Source: Bryobacterales bacterium
Lineage (GTDB): Bacteria; Acidobacteriota; Terriglobia; Bryobacterales; UBA6623
Direction: 5' to 3'
NCBI GenBank assembly: GCA_026713545.1
Contig: JAPOOG010000013.1
Location: 1-64,000, forward strand
DNA: 64,000 nucleotides
The position numbers and the translations under genes are program-made. Below the pieces are notes generated by a model. It made no database searches. It saw only the letters and a list, made by a program, of their open reading frames with translations, and had not been told where the DNA came from. This document shows, in pieces, positions 9,497 to 17,892 of the stretch (positions are counted from its first letter, which is position 1; each line of letters begins with the position of its first letter).

Positions 9497-10753
9497 CTAT
9501 GCCCCTGTGTAAGCCTCGATCAGAATGTCGGCGATTTCGGGCCGAAGGATCCGCGGGTCGGGCCGCTTGCCGCTTTTGAGTTGTTCGCGTACCTGCGTTC
9601 CGCTGATCGCGTAGGGCTTCTTGTCAGGGTGGTTTTCCATCAGGTCGACCCGGCCGAGCGATTCATAGAAGGCCGCGAACCCGATCTTGCACGGGCGAAG
9701 GTGAAGCTCGCCCGCTAGGGAATCAAAGATCGCCTGGGCATCGAAGTCGCCCCAAATCGGACTGCGGTCCTCAAACGGTGCGTCGGCATGTTTGCGGCCG
9801 ATCACCAGATCCGAGAATCCGTGGTTCTGCCGGTAGACGGCGTGCATGACGGCCTCTTTGGGGCCTCCGTAGAACATCTTGATGTCGAGCGGGATGACCT
9901 CGAACACGTCGCTGATGTCGTAACCCGCCGCCGCCCACAGCGCCTCGTCCTTGTCCCCTTTGCCGAGCAAGCCGCGATCGTGCAGCGTGCGGTAGCAGCG
10001 CATACGCACTTCCGCGTTCACGTCGTCGCCCTTGAGAACCCCGACCAGAGGATTCAGCACGACTCCCGTGAAATGACCCTCTCGCGTGAGCCTTTCGACG
10101 CCCGCAACAAGCGCGTATTCATGGGCCCGGTGCAGCGGGTTGCGCGTCTGGAAGGCCAACGCTCGCTTCCACTTCCGCTGCCGAATCAACAGCCGCGTCA
10201 TCCGCGGACTTGACAGCGGCGCGCCCCACTTCGGACGCGCCTTCTGCGGGAGCACCCGCAGCGTCCCGCCCAACAGCCGCCTTCTCGGGTCCCCTTCCAC
10301 CATACGCCCGCCGGGATGGTCGAAACGCTCTGTTCCGTAGACGCCGTGGACGTGCTTCCGCTTGTCCCAATCGAAGACTTCGGTCTCGTCCAGGATGCCG
10401 ACCAGCTCGCCGTCTTCGTCTCGCAATGCGGTCGGTCCGCCCGCTGTGAGCGCATCGGCCTCGGCATCGCTGGCCGGCAAGGAGAGCGGAATGCCCCATG
10501 CATACGCCTTTCCCTGCGACAGGATCGCGGTTTCGTCAAGCACGCGCTGCCAGGCGCTCTCGCCCATCGGGCCTTCGAGAGGCGAAAGCGTCCCGTCCGC
10601 GATCCGGTGCACCGTCGACAAGTCGGCTCGGGACACTTCGACGGAGGGCAGCGGCGCTGCTTCCTCTTGCAACGCTTTTCGGCCGCTGAGCGGAACCGTG
10701 CGATCTACCGGCTCCGAAAGACCGCCGTGTACGGGAACGAGATCGTGGGACAT
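9497..10753 (-). CDS. sat: Sulfate adenylyltransferase (ATP sulfurylase)
   Basis: Sat makes APS from sulfate and ATP. This is the single-chain Sat form, not the CysDN heterodimer. The 418-residue protein has the N-terminal PUA-like domain and a catalytic domain with AFQTRNPLHRAHEYAL (the Q-x-R-N-P-x-H-x-x-H nucleotide motif) and GRKHADAPFED (GRDHAG-like). It ends with ISGTQVREQLKSGKRPDPRILRPEIADIL, typical of the family. It sits 44 bp after cysH and 37 bp before cysC. Confidence 0.95.
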   Translation of the reverse strand: MSHDLVPVHGGLSEPVDRTVPLSGRKALQEEAAPLPSVEVSRADLSTVHRIADGTLSPLEGPMGESAWQRVLDETAILSQGKAYAWGIPLSLPASDAEADALTAGGPTALRDEDGELVGILDETEVFDWDKRKHVHGVYGTERFDHPGGRMVEGDPRRRLLGGTLRVLPQKARPKWGAPLSSPRMTRLLIRQRKWKRALAFQTRNPLHRAHEYALVAGVERLTREGHFTGVVLNPLVGVLKGDDVNAEVRMRCYRTLHDRGLLGKGDKDEALWAAAGYDISDVFEVIPLDIKMFYGGPKEAVMHAVYRQNHGFSDLVIGRKHADAPFEDRSPIWGDFDAQAIFDSLAGELHLRPCKIGFAAFYESLGRVDLMENHPDKKPYAISGTQVREQLKSGKRPDPRILRPEIADILIEAYTGA

Positions 10754-10797
10754 GAGCTGCTGGTCTGCCTGGCTGGAAAAAGAGAAGCAGGCAGATC

Positions 10798-11625
10798 TCA
10801 GATCGACCCGCCGCCTCGTAACGCGGAAAAGAAAGGATACCGCGACTGGAGCGTGGCGGCTTGCGGCAATACTTCATGAAGCATCACGTCGAACTCGCGT
10901 TTCAGCTCGCCGCTGGGGCTGAGATGCAATCCGCATTCTTTGGTGGCGTCCGTTTCCCACCACCATCGCCCGGCCCGAGCGTCTTCCGAGCCCGTGGTTG
11001 CTCTCGTGCAGGGCGCGCAACCGATGCTGGTATATCCCTGATCGTAGAGTGAATGGTAGGGGACGTTGTGCCGCCGGATGTAAGCCCACACTTCTTCGTG
11101 GGTCCAGTCTGCCAGCGGACAAATCTTGGTGACGCCCTCGTGCTTCGCATCGAGCGATACCTTCTTGATGTCGCGCCGGGTCTCCGACTGCCCTCGCCGC
11201 AAGCCCACGACCCAGGCGTCGAGGTCCTCCAGCTTCCGCCGCAACGGCCTCACCTTGCGCACCTCGCAGCACATGCGCCGCTTGGCGAGGGAATCGCGGA
11301 ACAGATTGGGGCCGTGCCGCGAGACCATGCCGGCAACCTCGGAGGCGTCCGGGAAAATGACTTCGATCTCGATCCCGTATCTCTCGCGGACCTCGCCGAT
11401 GAGTGTCTGCGTCTCTTCCGAAAGCCGGCCGGTATCGATCGTGAAGACGGATACGTGTCCGCCGGTCAGCCGTGCCGCCATGTCGATGATGACCATGCCT
11501 TCCGCTTGAAAGCTCGTGCAGATCGCGAGGCGCGATCCAAACCCCGAGATGCCCCAGGCCAGCAGTTCTTCGGCAGTCGCATCCGAGCGCGGCGGAGTCA
11601 CGGGCCGTGCAAGAGATTTAATCAT
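10798..11625 (-). CDS. cysH: Adenylyl-sulfate reductase (assimilatory, Fe-S type)
   Basis: This enzyme reduces activated sulfate to sulfite. The 275-residue protein has the PP-loop fold with CTSFQAEGMVI and TIDTGRLSEET. Two cysteine pairs, CCEVRK in the middle and IGCAPCT later, form the four ligands of the [4Fe-4S] cluster that separates APS-type reductases from cluster-less PAPS reductases. The ECGLHL motif carries the catalytic cysteine near the C-terminus. It is the first gene of the cysH-sat-cysC operon. The co-encoded APS kinase leaves some doubt about substrate preference. Confidence 0.92.
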   Translation of the reverse strand: MIKSLARPVTPPRSDATAEELLAWGISGFGSRLAICTSFQAEGMVIIDMAARLTGGHVSVFTIDTGRLSEETQTLIGEVRERYGIEIEVIFPDASEVAGMVSRHGPNLFRDSLAKRRMCCEVRKVRPLRRKLEDLDAWVVGLRRGQSETRRDIKKVSLDAKHEGVTKICPLADWTHEEVWAYIRRHNVPYHSLYDQGYTSIGCAPCTRATTGSEDARAGRWWWETDATKECGLHLSPSGELKREFDVMLHEVLPQAATLQSRYPFFSALRGGGSI

Positions 11626-11630
11626 TAACC

Positions 11631-11659
11631 CTAATCCCTATCGATATACTGGAGATTAG
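11631..11659 (-). promoter_or_regulatory. Inverted repeat in the cysH leader
   Basis: On the plus strand CTAATCCC (11631-11638) and GGAGATTAG (11651-11659) form an imperfect inverted repeat around a central TATCGATA palindrome, just upstream of the cysH ATG. It could be an operator for a sulfur regulator or an RNA hairpin covering the start site. No regulator is assigned. Confidence 0.4.
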
Positions 11660-11701
11660 GATAGCATGCCTCTCTTCGGCTTGCAAGTCCGCGATGAACC
11701 C

Positions 11702-12223
11702 TCAAGCGGCGAGGGTGTCCGAGTGCCGCCGCTCGTGATCGAGGAGGAACTGCTTGCGCTCGAGTCCCCCGGCGTAACCGCTGAGCTTGCCGGACGCCCC
11801 GACAACCCGGTGACAGGGAATCAGCAAGGAGACGGGGTTGCGTCCGACGGCGGCGCCGACGGCTCTCGATGCGGAGGGGTTGCCGACCGCCCGGGCCAGG
11901 TCGCCGTAGCTGCAAGTGGCGCCCGCTGCCAGCCGCCGCAGTTCATTCCACACCGAGAGTTGAAACGGCGTGCCGCGCAAGTCGAGCGGGATGTCCGACC
12001 CGAAGTCGAGGTCGCCCGCAAAGTAGCAGTAGAGGAACCCTTCGGTTCGCAGCAGCCACGGGTTGCGGCGCGATCCGACGCGTCGGGAACGGGGAAAGCG
12101 GCGCTCCATGGCGTCCGCCTGTGGGTCGAAGTAAAGCGCCGTGAGCCCCTGCTCGCTCGCCAGCAGATGAATCTTGCCTAAAGGTGAGCGGATATTGGTG
12201 TAGTTCAGGATGTCTCCGGGCAC
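11702..12223 (-). CDS. ogt: Methylated-DNA-[protein]-cysteine S-methyltransferase
   Basis: This protein repairs O6-alkylguanine by suicide transfer of the alkyl group to its own cysteine. The 173-residue protein has a short N-terminal domain and the C-terminal domain with the active site LIPCHRVVGASGKLSGYAGG, preceded by CSYGDLARAVGNPSASRAVG. The start codon is GTG at 12223. It lacks an AdaA-type DNA-binding domain, so it is the Ogt/MGMT form. It converges with nothing and stands alone on the minus strand, upstream of cysH. Confidence 0.94.
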   Translation of the reverse strand: MPGDILNYTNIRSPLGKIHLLASEQGLTALYFDPQADAMERRFPRSRRVGSRRNPWLLRTEGFLYCYFAGDLDFGSDIPLDLRGTPFQLSVWNELRRLAAGATCSYGDLARAVGNPSASRAVGAAVGRNPVSLLIPCHRVVGASGKLSGYAGGLERKQFLLDHERRHSDTLAA

Positions 12224-12342
12224 GGTTCGCCTCTCCCAACAAGCCCCATCCTATCACCGTCTGCCTGCGGGGAAGCCTGCCAGCGGGTATCATGGCAAGC
12301 TACGTGGCCGCGTCAGACCGGACCTGACGCGAGGGGGTATCC

Positions 12343-13224
12343 ATGAATCGAAGACAGTTCGTACAGGCATCGGCCGCCCTGGCGAGCGTCGCCTGCGCCA
12401 CCGAAACCTCCACCTCCGAGGAATACAACCTGCGCTACGCGCCGCGGATCGGCTTTCTGAACGACCGGCCTGTCCCTCGCCAGCTTGAGATCTACGCCGA
12501 GCACGGATTTCGCGCCTTCGAGTACAACGGCCTGCCGCGGCACTCGCTGCAGGAGGCCGAGCAGTTCCGCGGAAAGATGGACGAGCTAGGGATGGAGATG
12601 GGTGTCTTCGTCGTCAACTCGGGTGGCTGGAAAGGCGACGCGCTCGTCGATACGGCTTTTCACGAAGGGTTTCTGAAAGACGTTCACAAGGCCCTCGAGT
12701 ATCACGGCATCATGCGCAACGGTTGGTCGACGGTGACGAGCGGCCTCGCCGTCTCGAACATCCCGCTCGAGCAGCAAACGAAGAATGTCATCGAGGGCCT
12801 CAAAAGGGCCGCCGACATCGTTTCGAAAACGGACCTGGTCCTCGTTCTTGAACCCTTGAATGTGCTGGTCAACCATGCCGGCTACTTCGTGGTGACGTCG
12901 GAGCACGCCGCGGAGATCATCGATGCCGTCGGCAGCCCGCAGGTGAAGATCCTGTTCGATATTTATCACCAGCAGATTTCCGAAGGGAATTTGATCGACA
13001 ACATCGAGAAACACTGGGAGCGCATTGCCTACTTCCAGGTCGGCGACGTGCCGGGGCGCAAGGAGCCCGGCACCGGCGAGATCAACTACCGCAACGTGTT
13101 CAAAGCCATTCACGACAAGGGCTACACGGGGCTGCTGGGCATGGAGCACGGGCTTTCGCAGCCGGGAATGTCCGGGCTGGAGAAGTGCTTTCGCGAATAC
13201 AAGCAAGCGGATACGTGGACCTAG
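12343..13224 (+). CDS. Tat-exported TIM-barrel isomerase-like protein (hydroxypyruvate isomerase/AP_endonuc_2 family)
   Basis: The 293-residue protein starts MNRRQFVQASAALASVAC, a twin-arginine signal that may end in a lipobox-like AC. The mature part is a xylose-isomerase-like TIM barrel: IGFLNDRPVPRQLEIYAEHG, LVLEPLNVLVNH, VKILFDIYHQQISEG (metal and substrate ligands Glu, Asp, His of the Hyi family) and FQVGDVPGRKEPGTGEINY. The last motif is characteristic of hydroxypyruvate isomerases. Export by Tat is unusual for this enzyme but common for sugar-isomerase-like proteins of Acidobacteria and Planctomycetes. The substrate is unknown. Confidence 0.82.
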   Translation: MNRRQFVQASAALASVACATETSTSEEYNLRYAPRIGFLNDRPVPRQLEIYAEHGFRAFEYNGLPRHSLQEAEQFRGKMDELGMEMGVFVVNSGGWKGDALVDTAFHEGFLKDVHKALEYHGIMRNGWSTVTSGLAVSNIPLEQQTKNVIEGLKRAADIVSKTDLVLVLEPLNVLVNHAGYFVVTSEHAAEIIDAVGSPQVKILFDIYHQQISEGNLIDNIEKHWERIAYFQVGDVPGRKEPGTGEINYRNVFKAIHDKGYTGLLGMEHGLSQPGMSGLEKCFREYKQADTWT

Positions 13225-13249
13225 AGACGGCGCCTCCCGCCGTGGATGC

Positions 13250-13295
13250 ACGCCCCCGCCAAGGGTTTTCACGAATCACGAGACACGGCCTTTCC
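13250..13295. repeat. Family B repeat, copy 2 (short)
   Basis: Only the GCCCCCGCCAAGGGTTTTCA head and the ACGAATCACGAGACACGGCC tail are present, between two plus-strand genes. Confidence 0.7.
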
Positions 13296-13350
13296 TCGCC
13301 CCGTGGTCTGCCAGTAGCGAAGGCGGAGCAATCCAAATTAAACTGTGACC

Positions 13351-14184
13351 ATGCAATTGACTCGACGCCAATGGTCTTACTTGATGTCCGTGGCCGCGCT
13401 GGCGCCGCGGTCCGCCCCCTCGCAGGAGATACCCGTGATTGACAACCCCAAAGGAAACTTCAAGTTCGTAAAGGGAAGCGGGCCGTATTCATCCGGAGCC
13501 GCCGCCCATGACGGCTACGAAGTGGTCCACGCCATTTTCAATCCTTTACCGGAACTTTGGGATGCGTTCGACATCATCGAAGGCCACCTGAAATCTCTGA
13601 ATAGGCCCCTGAACGCCTTGTGCGGCATGGAGTTGCGTATTCCCGAAGCGCTCTCGATCGAGGGCTTCAATGAGTTCAACCAGCCGTATATTGACCGCCT
13701 CAAGGCGTGGGGGACTCATGTGGATGGGCTGAATCCCGTGGCCCGCACGAACGTCGCGATCGCGGTCAACCCGGTGCCGGCGCCGTCGGTGTACGGTTTC
13801 TCGTACACCATTCCTTCGGACTACAAGCGCAAGACGTTCGTCATTGCGGGCGCCGGGGAGCTGCGCTCGAGCAAGCTGGCCGGATCGGAGATCGTCAGCC
13901 GCGGCGACACCTCGACCACGGGCATGCGGGCAAAGGCGAGGCAGGTGCTTTCGATCATGGACCGCCGTCTGGAAGCGTTGGGGCTGACGCATGCCGACAT
14001 CACGCAGTCGAATGTCTACACGGTGTTTGACATCGCGGAGTTGATGGAGTCGACGATCATGCCGGCGCTTCACGAAGCGGCCCGGCACGGTGTCCGCTGG
14101 CACTTCGCTCGGCCGCCGGTGATCGAGATCGACTACGAGATGGATATGCGCGGCGTGCGGAGCGAGATCACGCTGGCCGGTTAG
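13351..14184 (+). CDS. RidA/YjgF-like exported protein
   Basis: The 277-residue protein has a weak Tat-like leader (TRRQWSYLMSVAALAP). The C-terminal half resembles the RidA (YER057c/UK114) fold: after an FVIAGAGELRSS strand comes GMRAKARQVLSIMDRRLEALGL, THADITQSNVYTVFDIAEL and a final EIDYEMDMRGV strand. The N-terminal half may be a second, divergent copy of the fold. I chose the ATG at 13351; a GTG two codons upstream is possible. RidA proteins deaminate reactive imines, but the function here is not established. The stop codon TAG (14182-14184) is the first triplet of a family A repeat. Confidence 0.7.
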   Translation: MQLTRRQWSYLMSVAALAPRSAPSQEIPVIDNPKGNFKFVKGSGPYSSGAAAHDGYEVVHAIFNPLPELWDAFDIIEGHLKSLNRPLNALCGMELRIPEALSIEGFNEFNQPYIDRLKAWGTHVDGLNPVARTNVAIAVNPVPAPSVYGFSYTIPSDYKRKTFVIAGAGELRSSKLAGSEIVSRGDTSTTGMRAKARQVLSIMDRRLEALGLTHADITQSNVYTVFDIAELMESTIMPALHEAARHGVRWHFARPPVIEIDYEMDMRGVRSEITLAG

Positions 14185-14350
14185 CCTGTATTTCTCACCA
14201 CGAGGCGAGATGAAGTGCGTGAGAGGGCCGTCAGGACGAGGCGCGCGCAGGCGTACTTGACCGTACGTTGAGCACGGCAAGCAAGCGTTGCGAAGTCATG
14301 GCGGTCGTATTGCATGCTTCAGCCGTCGGGTGGTGAGACATGCAGGTTAG
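14182..14350. repeat. Family A inverted-repeat element, copy 1
   Basis: This copy runs from TAGCCTGTATTTCTCACCAC to GGTGGTGAGACATGCAGG..TAG, so the ends are imperfect inverted repeats. It lies between convergent genes and lacks the internal GCGCGC arm seen in copies 2-4. The left end supplies the stop codon of the RidA-like gene. Confidence 0.85.
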
Positions 14351-14361
14351 CGGCGGTCCGC

Positions 14362-14775
14362 TCACATCTGATAGAGCATCAGATAGATCGCCACGCCGGT
14401 GATCGAGACGTACATCCAGATCGGCCACGTCCAGCGGGCGATGCGGCGATGCTTGTCGAAGCGCTCCCGCCAGGCCTGGTAGAGGGTGATCAGCGCCAGC
14501 GGTACGATGGCAGCCGCCAGGATGATGTGCGAAATCAGGATCGCGAAATAAACCGGCCTTGCCCAGCCCTGCCTCGTGAAGGGCACGGAGCCGGCCTGGG
14601 AGTGGTAGATCAGGTAGCTCGTCAGGAAGACGCACGACGTGACGAATGCGCCCGTCATGGCAAGCCGGTGCCGTTGGACCTGCCCGCGGCGGATGAAGAG
14701 ATAGCCGGCGGTGAGCAGCAGCGTGCTGATCGAATTCAGGCAGGCGTTGACGGCGGGCAGATCGGTGATTTCCAT
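14362..14775 (-). CDS. DUF420 membrane protein (cytochrome oxidase-associated)
   Basis: The 137-residue protein has four predicted membrane helices. It starts MEITDLPAVNACLNSISTLLL and keeps DUF420 hallmarks: a histidine in VQRHRLAM, YLIYHSQAG, ILISHIILAA and KHRRIARWTWPIWMYVSITGVAIYLMLYQ. The conserved histidines suggest haem or copper handling. In other bacteria DUF420 genes lie beside cytochrome c oxidase genes (established knowledge); here no oxidase is adjacent. It is flanked on both sides by family A repeats. Confidence 0.9.
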   Translation of the reverse strand: MEITDLPAVNACLNSISTLLLTAGYLFIRRGQVQRHRLAMTGAFVTSCVFLTSYLIYHSQAGSVPFTRQGWARPVYFAILISHIILAAAIVPLALITLYQAWRERFDKHRRIARWTWPIWMYVSITGVAIYLMLYQM

Positions 14776-14806
14776 TGATGAGCCGTTGTTCCTGGAGCGT
14801 CTACCC

Positions 14807-14998
14807 TAGCCTGTATTTCTCACCACGAGGCGAGGTGAAGTGCGTGAGAGGGCCGTCAGCACGAGGCGCGCGCCGCTTGGCGCGCGCAGGCGTACTTGAC
14901 AGTACATCGAGCACGGCAAGCAAGCGTTGCGAAGGAAAAGCGAAGTCATGGCGGTCTTATCGCGTGCTTCGGCCGTCGGGTGGTGAGAAATTCAGGTC
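14807..14998. repeat. Family A inverted-repeat element, copy 2
   Basis: This full-length copy of about 190 bp holds GCGCGCCGCTTGGCGCGCGC as an internal hairpin and CTTGACAG flanked by GTAC. Its right end reads GGTGGTGAGAAATTCAGGTC. A base change there creates the TGA stop of the ABC permease at 14992-14994. Confidence 0.88.
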
Positions 14999-15858
14999 AG
15001 GCCTTCCGGGGATGATCGGCCGGTTTGGTAGTAGGCGGCCGCCAGAGTGAGCGCGCCAAAGACGAGCGTCACCGCCCAGCAGGTTTCGATGGACGGTCCG
15101 GGGACCTGAACCCCGGCCGGCGCGAGGTAGTGGCGGTAGGCGCTGATTCCGTACGTCAGCGGGTTGAACGACATGACCCCTTTCACCCAGCCGGCCGCGC
15201 CGTCGGCCGGGAAAACGGCTCCGGAAAGCATCCACATCGGCATCAGAACGATGTTCATGACCGAGTGAAATCCCTGCACGGAGTTGAGCCACCAGGCGAA
15301 GAAGAAACCCAGGCCCGTCAGCCCGAACGAAAGAACCAGCAGCACTCCCAGAATGGCGGGGATGCGCTCCGGCGATACGGAGATGCCCAGCAGCGGGGCC
15401 AGCGGCAGAAACAGCAGCCCTTGCAGCACGCCGATCGTCGTGGCGCCCGTCACCTTGCCCAGCACCAGCGCCCAGCGCGAGACCGGAGCCACCAGGACCG
15501 AGAGCAGAAAGCCCTCCCGGCGGTCTTCGATGATCGACATGTTCGAGAAGATGGCCGTGAACAGCACGACCAGGACAACGGTCCCGGGGTAGAAGAACTG
15601 GAGGTAATTTTCACTCCCGGCGGACGTCCTCAGGGATGTGCCGAAGCCCGAGCCGAGCAGCAGCCAGAACACCAGAGGAGTCGCCAATACTCCGATGACG
15701 CGGCTTCTTTGGCGGTAGAAGCTGCGGATCTCGCGCCACCAGAGCGTGCTCATGCTGAGCAGAAAGCTCGGCCGGGTCGCGGGCGCTCCGGTCGAAACGG
15801 CCGGCAGCGGGACCGTCGTGGCCGGATCGGGAAGCGCTTTGGAAGGCGGATGGGCCAT
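14992..15858 (-). CDS. ABC-2 type transporter permease (DrrB/NatB-like)
   Basis: The protein (288 residues from the ATG at 15858) is a six-helix ABC-2 permease. WWREIRSFYRQRSRVIGVLATPLVFWLLLG is the typical first helix region, and IEDRREGFLLSVLVAPVSRWALVLGK is the coupling region. SFNPLTYGISAYRHYL lies near the end. A TTG at 15888 overlaps the original stop of the ATPase gene as TTGA and may be the true coupled start. Partner: the ATPase upstream. The substrate is unknown; relatives export drugs, Na+ or lipids. Confidence 0.88.
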   Translation of the reverse strand: MAHPPSKALPDPATTVPLPAVSTGAPATRPSFLLSMSTLWWREIRSFYRQRSRVIGVLATPLVFWLLLGSGFGTSLRTSAGSENYLQFFYPGTVVLVVLFTAIFSNMSIIEDRREGFLLSVLVAPVSRWALVLGKVTGATTIGVLQGLLFLPLAPLLGISVSPERIPAILGVLLVLSFGLTGLGFFFAWWLNSVQGFHSVMNIVLMPMWMLSGAVFPADGAAGWVKGVMSFNPLTYGISAYRHYLAPAGVQVPGPSIETCWAVTLVFGALTLAAAYYQTGRSSPEGLT

Positions 15859-15884
15859 GCGGGACGGGCTTTGCTGCGTCTCCC

Positions 15885-16040
15885 TCAAGGCTCATTATGC
15901 CTGATCGCCGCGGCCTCACCCTCTCCGAAGCGGTGGCCGGTCACGCGGATGAAGAAGTCCTCCAGAGTCGGGTGGGAGACCGTGACGGAATCGATCTGCT
16001 CCGGCAGGGCCTGCATCAGCCGGGCGACGAGCTCGGCGCC
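15885..16040 (-). pseudogene. Severed C-terminal tail of the ABC ATPase
   Basis: In the same frame as the ATPase, directly after its TAA (16041-16043), translation continues GAELVARLMQALPEQIDSVT then SHPTLEDFFIRVTGHRFGEG to a TGA at 15885-15887. The PTLEDFF-IRVTG segment is the conserved end of DrrA/NatA-type ATPases. The original gene therefore ended here, overlapping the permease start as TTGA. A single base change could have made the internal TAA. Confidence 0.85.
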
Positions 16041-16856
16041 TTACGGGTGTTCGAAGCGGACGCTGCCGTTGACGATCGTCGGTTCGAGGTCGAACTGTTG
16101 CGAGATGTCGCTCGACAGTTTCTGGCTGTCCCGCGAACTCAGGATGACGACGATGTCGCCGCCGATCTGCTCCTTCAGCTCCCGGGGACTGCCCTCCGCG
16201 ACGAGCCGGCCCTGGTCGAGGATCGCCAATCGATCGCACTTGTCGGCCTCCTCGAGCAGGTGGGTCGTCAACAGCACCGTGATGCCTTCTTGCCGCCGCA
16301 GCAGTTGGATGTATTCCCAGAAGTCGAGCCGCGCTCCCGGGTCGACGCCCGTGCTGGGCTCGTCGAGAAACAGTAGTTCGGGCTGGTGGATCAAGCCCTT
16401 CGCCAGCTCGACACGCCTTTTCAGGCCGCCCGACAGGGTGTCGACGGCGTCGTTGCGGCGGTCTTCGATACTCAGAAGTTCAAGGAGCGAGTCGATGCGG
16501 TTTTTCAGCGCCTCGCCGCGCAATCCGTAGAGATGACCCTGGTGGATCAGGTTCTCCGAGGCGCTGAGCCTGCGGTCGAGGCTTTGGTTCTGGAACACGA
16601 CGCCGATGATCTTTCTGACCGCCAGAGGTTGCCGGGAAACGTCGAAGCCCGACACCCGGGCCGAGCCCTCCGCGGGTGTGAGCAGCGTGGACAGGATGCG
16701 AAACAGCGTCGTTTTGCCCCCGCCGTTCGGCCCCAGAAGACCGAAGATTTCGCCTTGCTCGACAGAGAAGCTGATCTTGTCGAGGGCGGTCCGGTCCCCG
16801 TAGCGGAAGACCAGGCTGCTGACTTCGACTGCGGGCGGAGCGGGCATCGCTTGCAT
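16041..16856 (-). CDS. ABC transporter ATP-binding protein, truncated by an in-frame stop
   Basis: The 271-residue product has Walker A GPNGGGKTT, signature LSGGLKRRVELAKGL, Walker B LLFLDEPSTGVDPGARLDFWEYI and the H-loop TTHLLEEAD, so the nucleotide-binding domain is complete. It stops at FEHP, about 52 residues short of the family's C-terminal domain, which is still encoded downstream in frame. The protein might still fold, but the loss of the C-terminal domain and of coupling to the permease makes this a probable recent pseudogene, or else a base-calling error. Confidence 0.85.
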   Translation of the reverse strand: MQAMPAPPAVEVSSLVFRYGDRTALDKISFSVEQGEIFGLLGPNGGGKTTLFRILSTLLTPAEGSARVSGFDVSRQPLAVRKIIGVVFQNQSLDRRLSASENLIHQGHLYGLRGEALKNRIDSLLELLSIEDRRNDAVDTLSGGLKRRVELAKGLIHQPELLFLDEPSTGVDPGARLDFWEYIQLLRRQEGITVLLTTHLLEEADKCDRLAILDQGRLVAEGSPRELKEQIGGDIVVILSSRDSQKLSSDISQQFDLEPTIVNGSVRFEHP

Positions 16857-16910
16857 TTCGCCACCCTAGCACAAGGGATCGGGTGTATCGCGGTCGGTGG
16901 TATCGGAGTT

Positions 16911-17110
16911 GAGCCTGCTTTTCCGCCACGCGGCGAGGCCAAGTGCGTGAGAGGGCCGTCAGGGTGAGCCGCGAACCGCCCGCGCCCGCAACACGGCCTT
17001 CACGCTCCCCCGGCCATCAGACATTTCCTTCTGGAGCGAACCAGGCCCCCGCCAGAGGTTTTCACGAATCACGAGACACGAGACACGAAACACGAAACAC
17101 GGCTTTTCGG
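16911..17110. repeat. Family B repeat, copy 3
   Basis: This copy has the GCGGCGAGGCCAAGTGCGTG head, AACACGGCC, TTCTGGAGCGAACCAGGCCC and then ACGAATC-ACGAGAC-ACGAGAC-ACGAAAC-ACGAAAC-ACGG, a run of five 7-bp units. It sits between the ABC genes and the SDR gene. Confidence 0.85.
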
Positions 17111-17139
17111 CTTTTCCGCCGCACGGCGGGAAAAGCCCA

Positions 17140-17892
17140 TCAATAGGTCGATCTTCCGCCGCTGACGTCGTAGGTTTGGCCGGTGACGAACGAGCAGTCG
17201 GGGCTGGCGAGGAAGTGCACGACGGCCGCCACTTCTTCGATCTTCCCGGTGCGGCGCCGGGGAATCCGGCTGGTCATGTAGTCGACTTGCTCGGGGGTGA
17301 GCTGTTCGAGGATTGGGGTGCGGATGACCGCCGGGGTGACGGCGTTGACACAGATATTGTTCTCGGCGACCTCTTTCCCGAGGGACTTGGTCAAGGCGAT
17401 CACCCCCGCCTTCGAAGCGGAGTAGGCCGACATGTTCGGGTTGCCGTCCTTGCCGGCGACCGAGGCGATATTGACGATGCGCCCGTAATCGCGGTCGCGC
17501 ATGTGTCCGATGACTGCCCGGCAGCACTGGAATACGCCGGTCAGATTGATGTCGATGACGCTTTGCCAATCTTCATCGCTCTGATCCCAGACCGGGGCCG
17601 CCTTGCCGGCGATGCCGGCGTTGTTGACGAGGATGTCGATGCCTCCCGTCTTCGCCAGGACCTGTTCGACCATGGCCTCGATCGAGGACGGGCTGGCGAC
17701 GTCGACGCTGACCGGGAATGCCTGCGAGCCTCCGCCGGCGAGCCGGCCGGCCGAAGCCTCGGCCGCCGCGGTGTTGCGGTCGGCGACCGCGACCCGCGCG
17801 CCGGCCCGCGCGAGGCGCGTGGCGATGCCTTCGCCGATGCCCTGAGCCGCGCCGGTGACGATCGCCGTCTGCCCCGCCAGGTCGAAGAACAT
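17140..17892 (-). CDS. SDR-family NAD(P)-dependent oxidoreductase
   Basis: This classical short-chain dehydrogenase has 250 residues. It has the cofactor motif TGAAQGIGEGIA, NNAGIAG, catalytic serine in IVNIASVAG and YSASKAG (Tyr and Lys of YxxxK). The ending VHFLASPDCSFVTGQTYDVSGG resembles sugar-acid dehydrogenases such as 2-keto-3-deoxy-L-fuconate dehydrogenase, but FabG-like use is also possible. Asp in AVADRNTAA suggests NAD rather than NADP. It directly follows rplI at the end of the ribosomal operon. Confidence 0.85.
   Translation of the reverse strand: MFFDLAGQTAIVTGAAQGIGEGIATRLARAGARVAVADRNTAAAEASAGRLAGGGSQAFPVSVDVASPSSIEAMVEQVLAKTGGIDILVNNAGIAGKAAPVWDQSDEDWQSVIDINLTGVFQCCRAVIGHMRDRDYGRIVNIASVAGKDGNPNMSAYSASKAGVIALTKSLGKEVAENNICVNAVTPAVIRTPILEQLTPEQVDYMTSRIPRRRTGKIEEVAAVVHFLASPDCSFVTGQTYDVSGGRSTY

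Noticed and set aside
17060-17101. Short tandem repeats resembling a CRISPR array
   Set aside because: Units are 7 bp without spacers and occur in many intergenic copies; no cas genes are seen.
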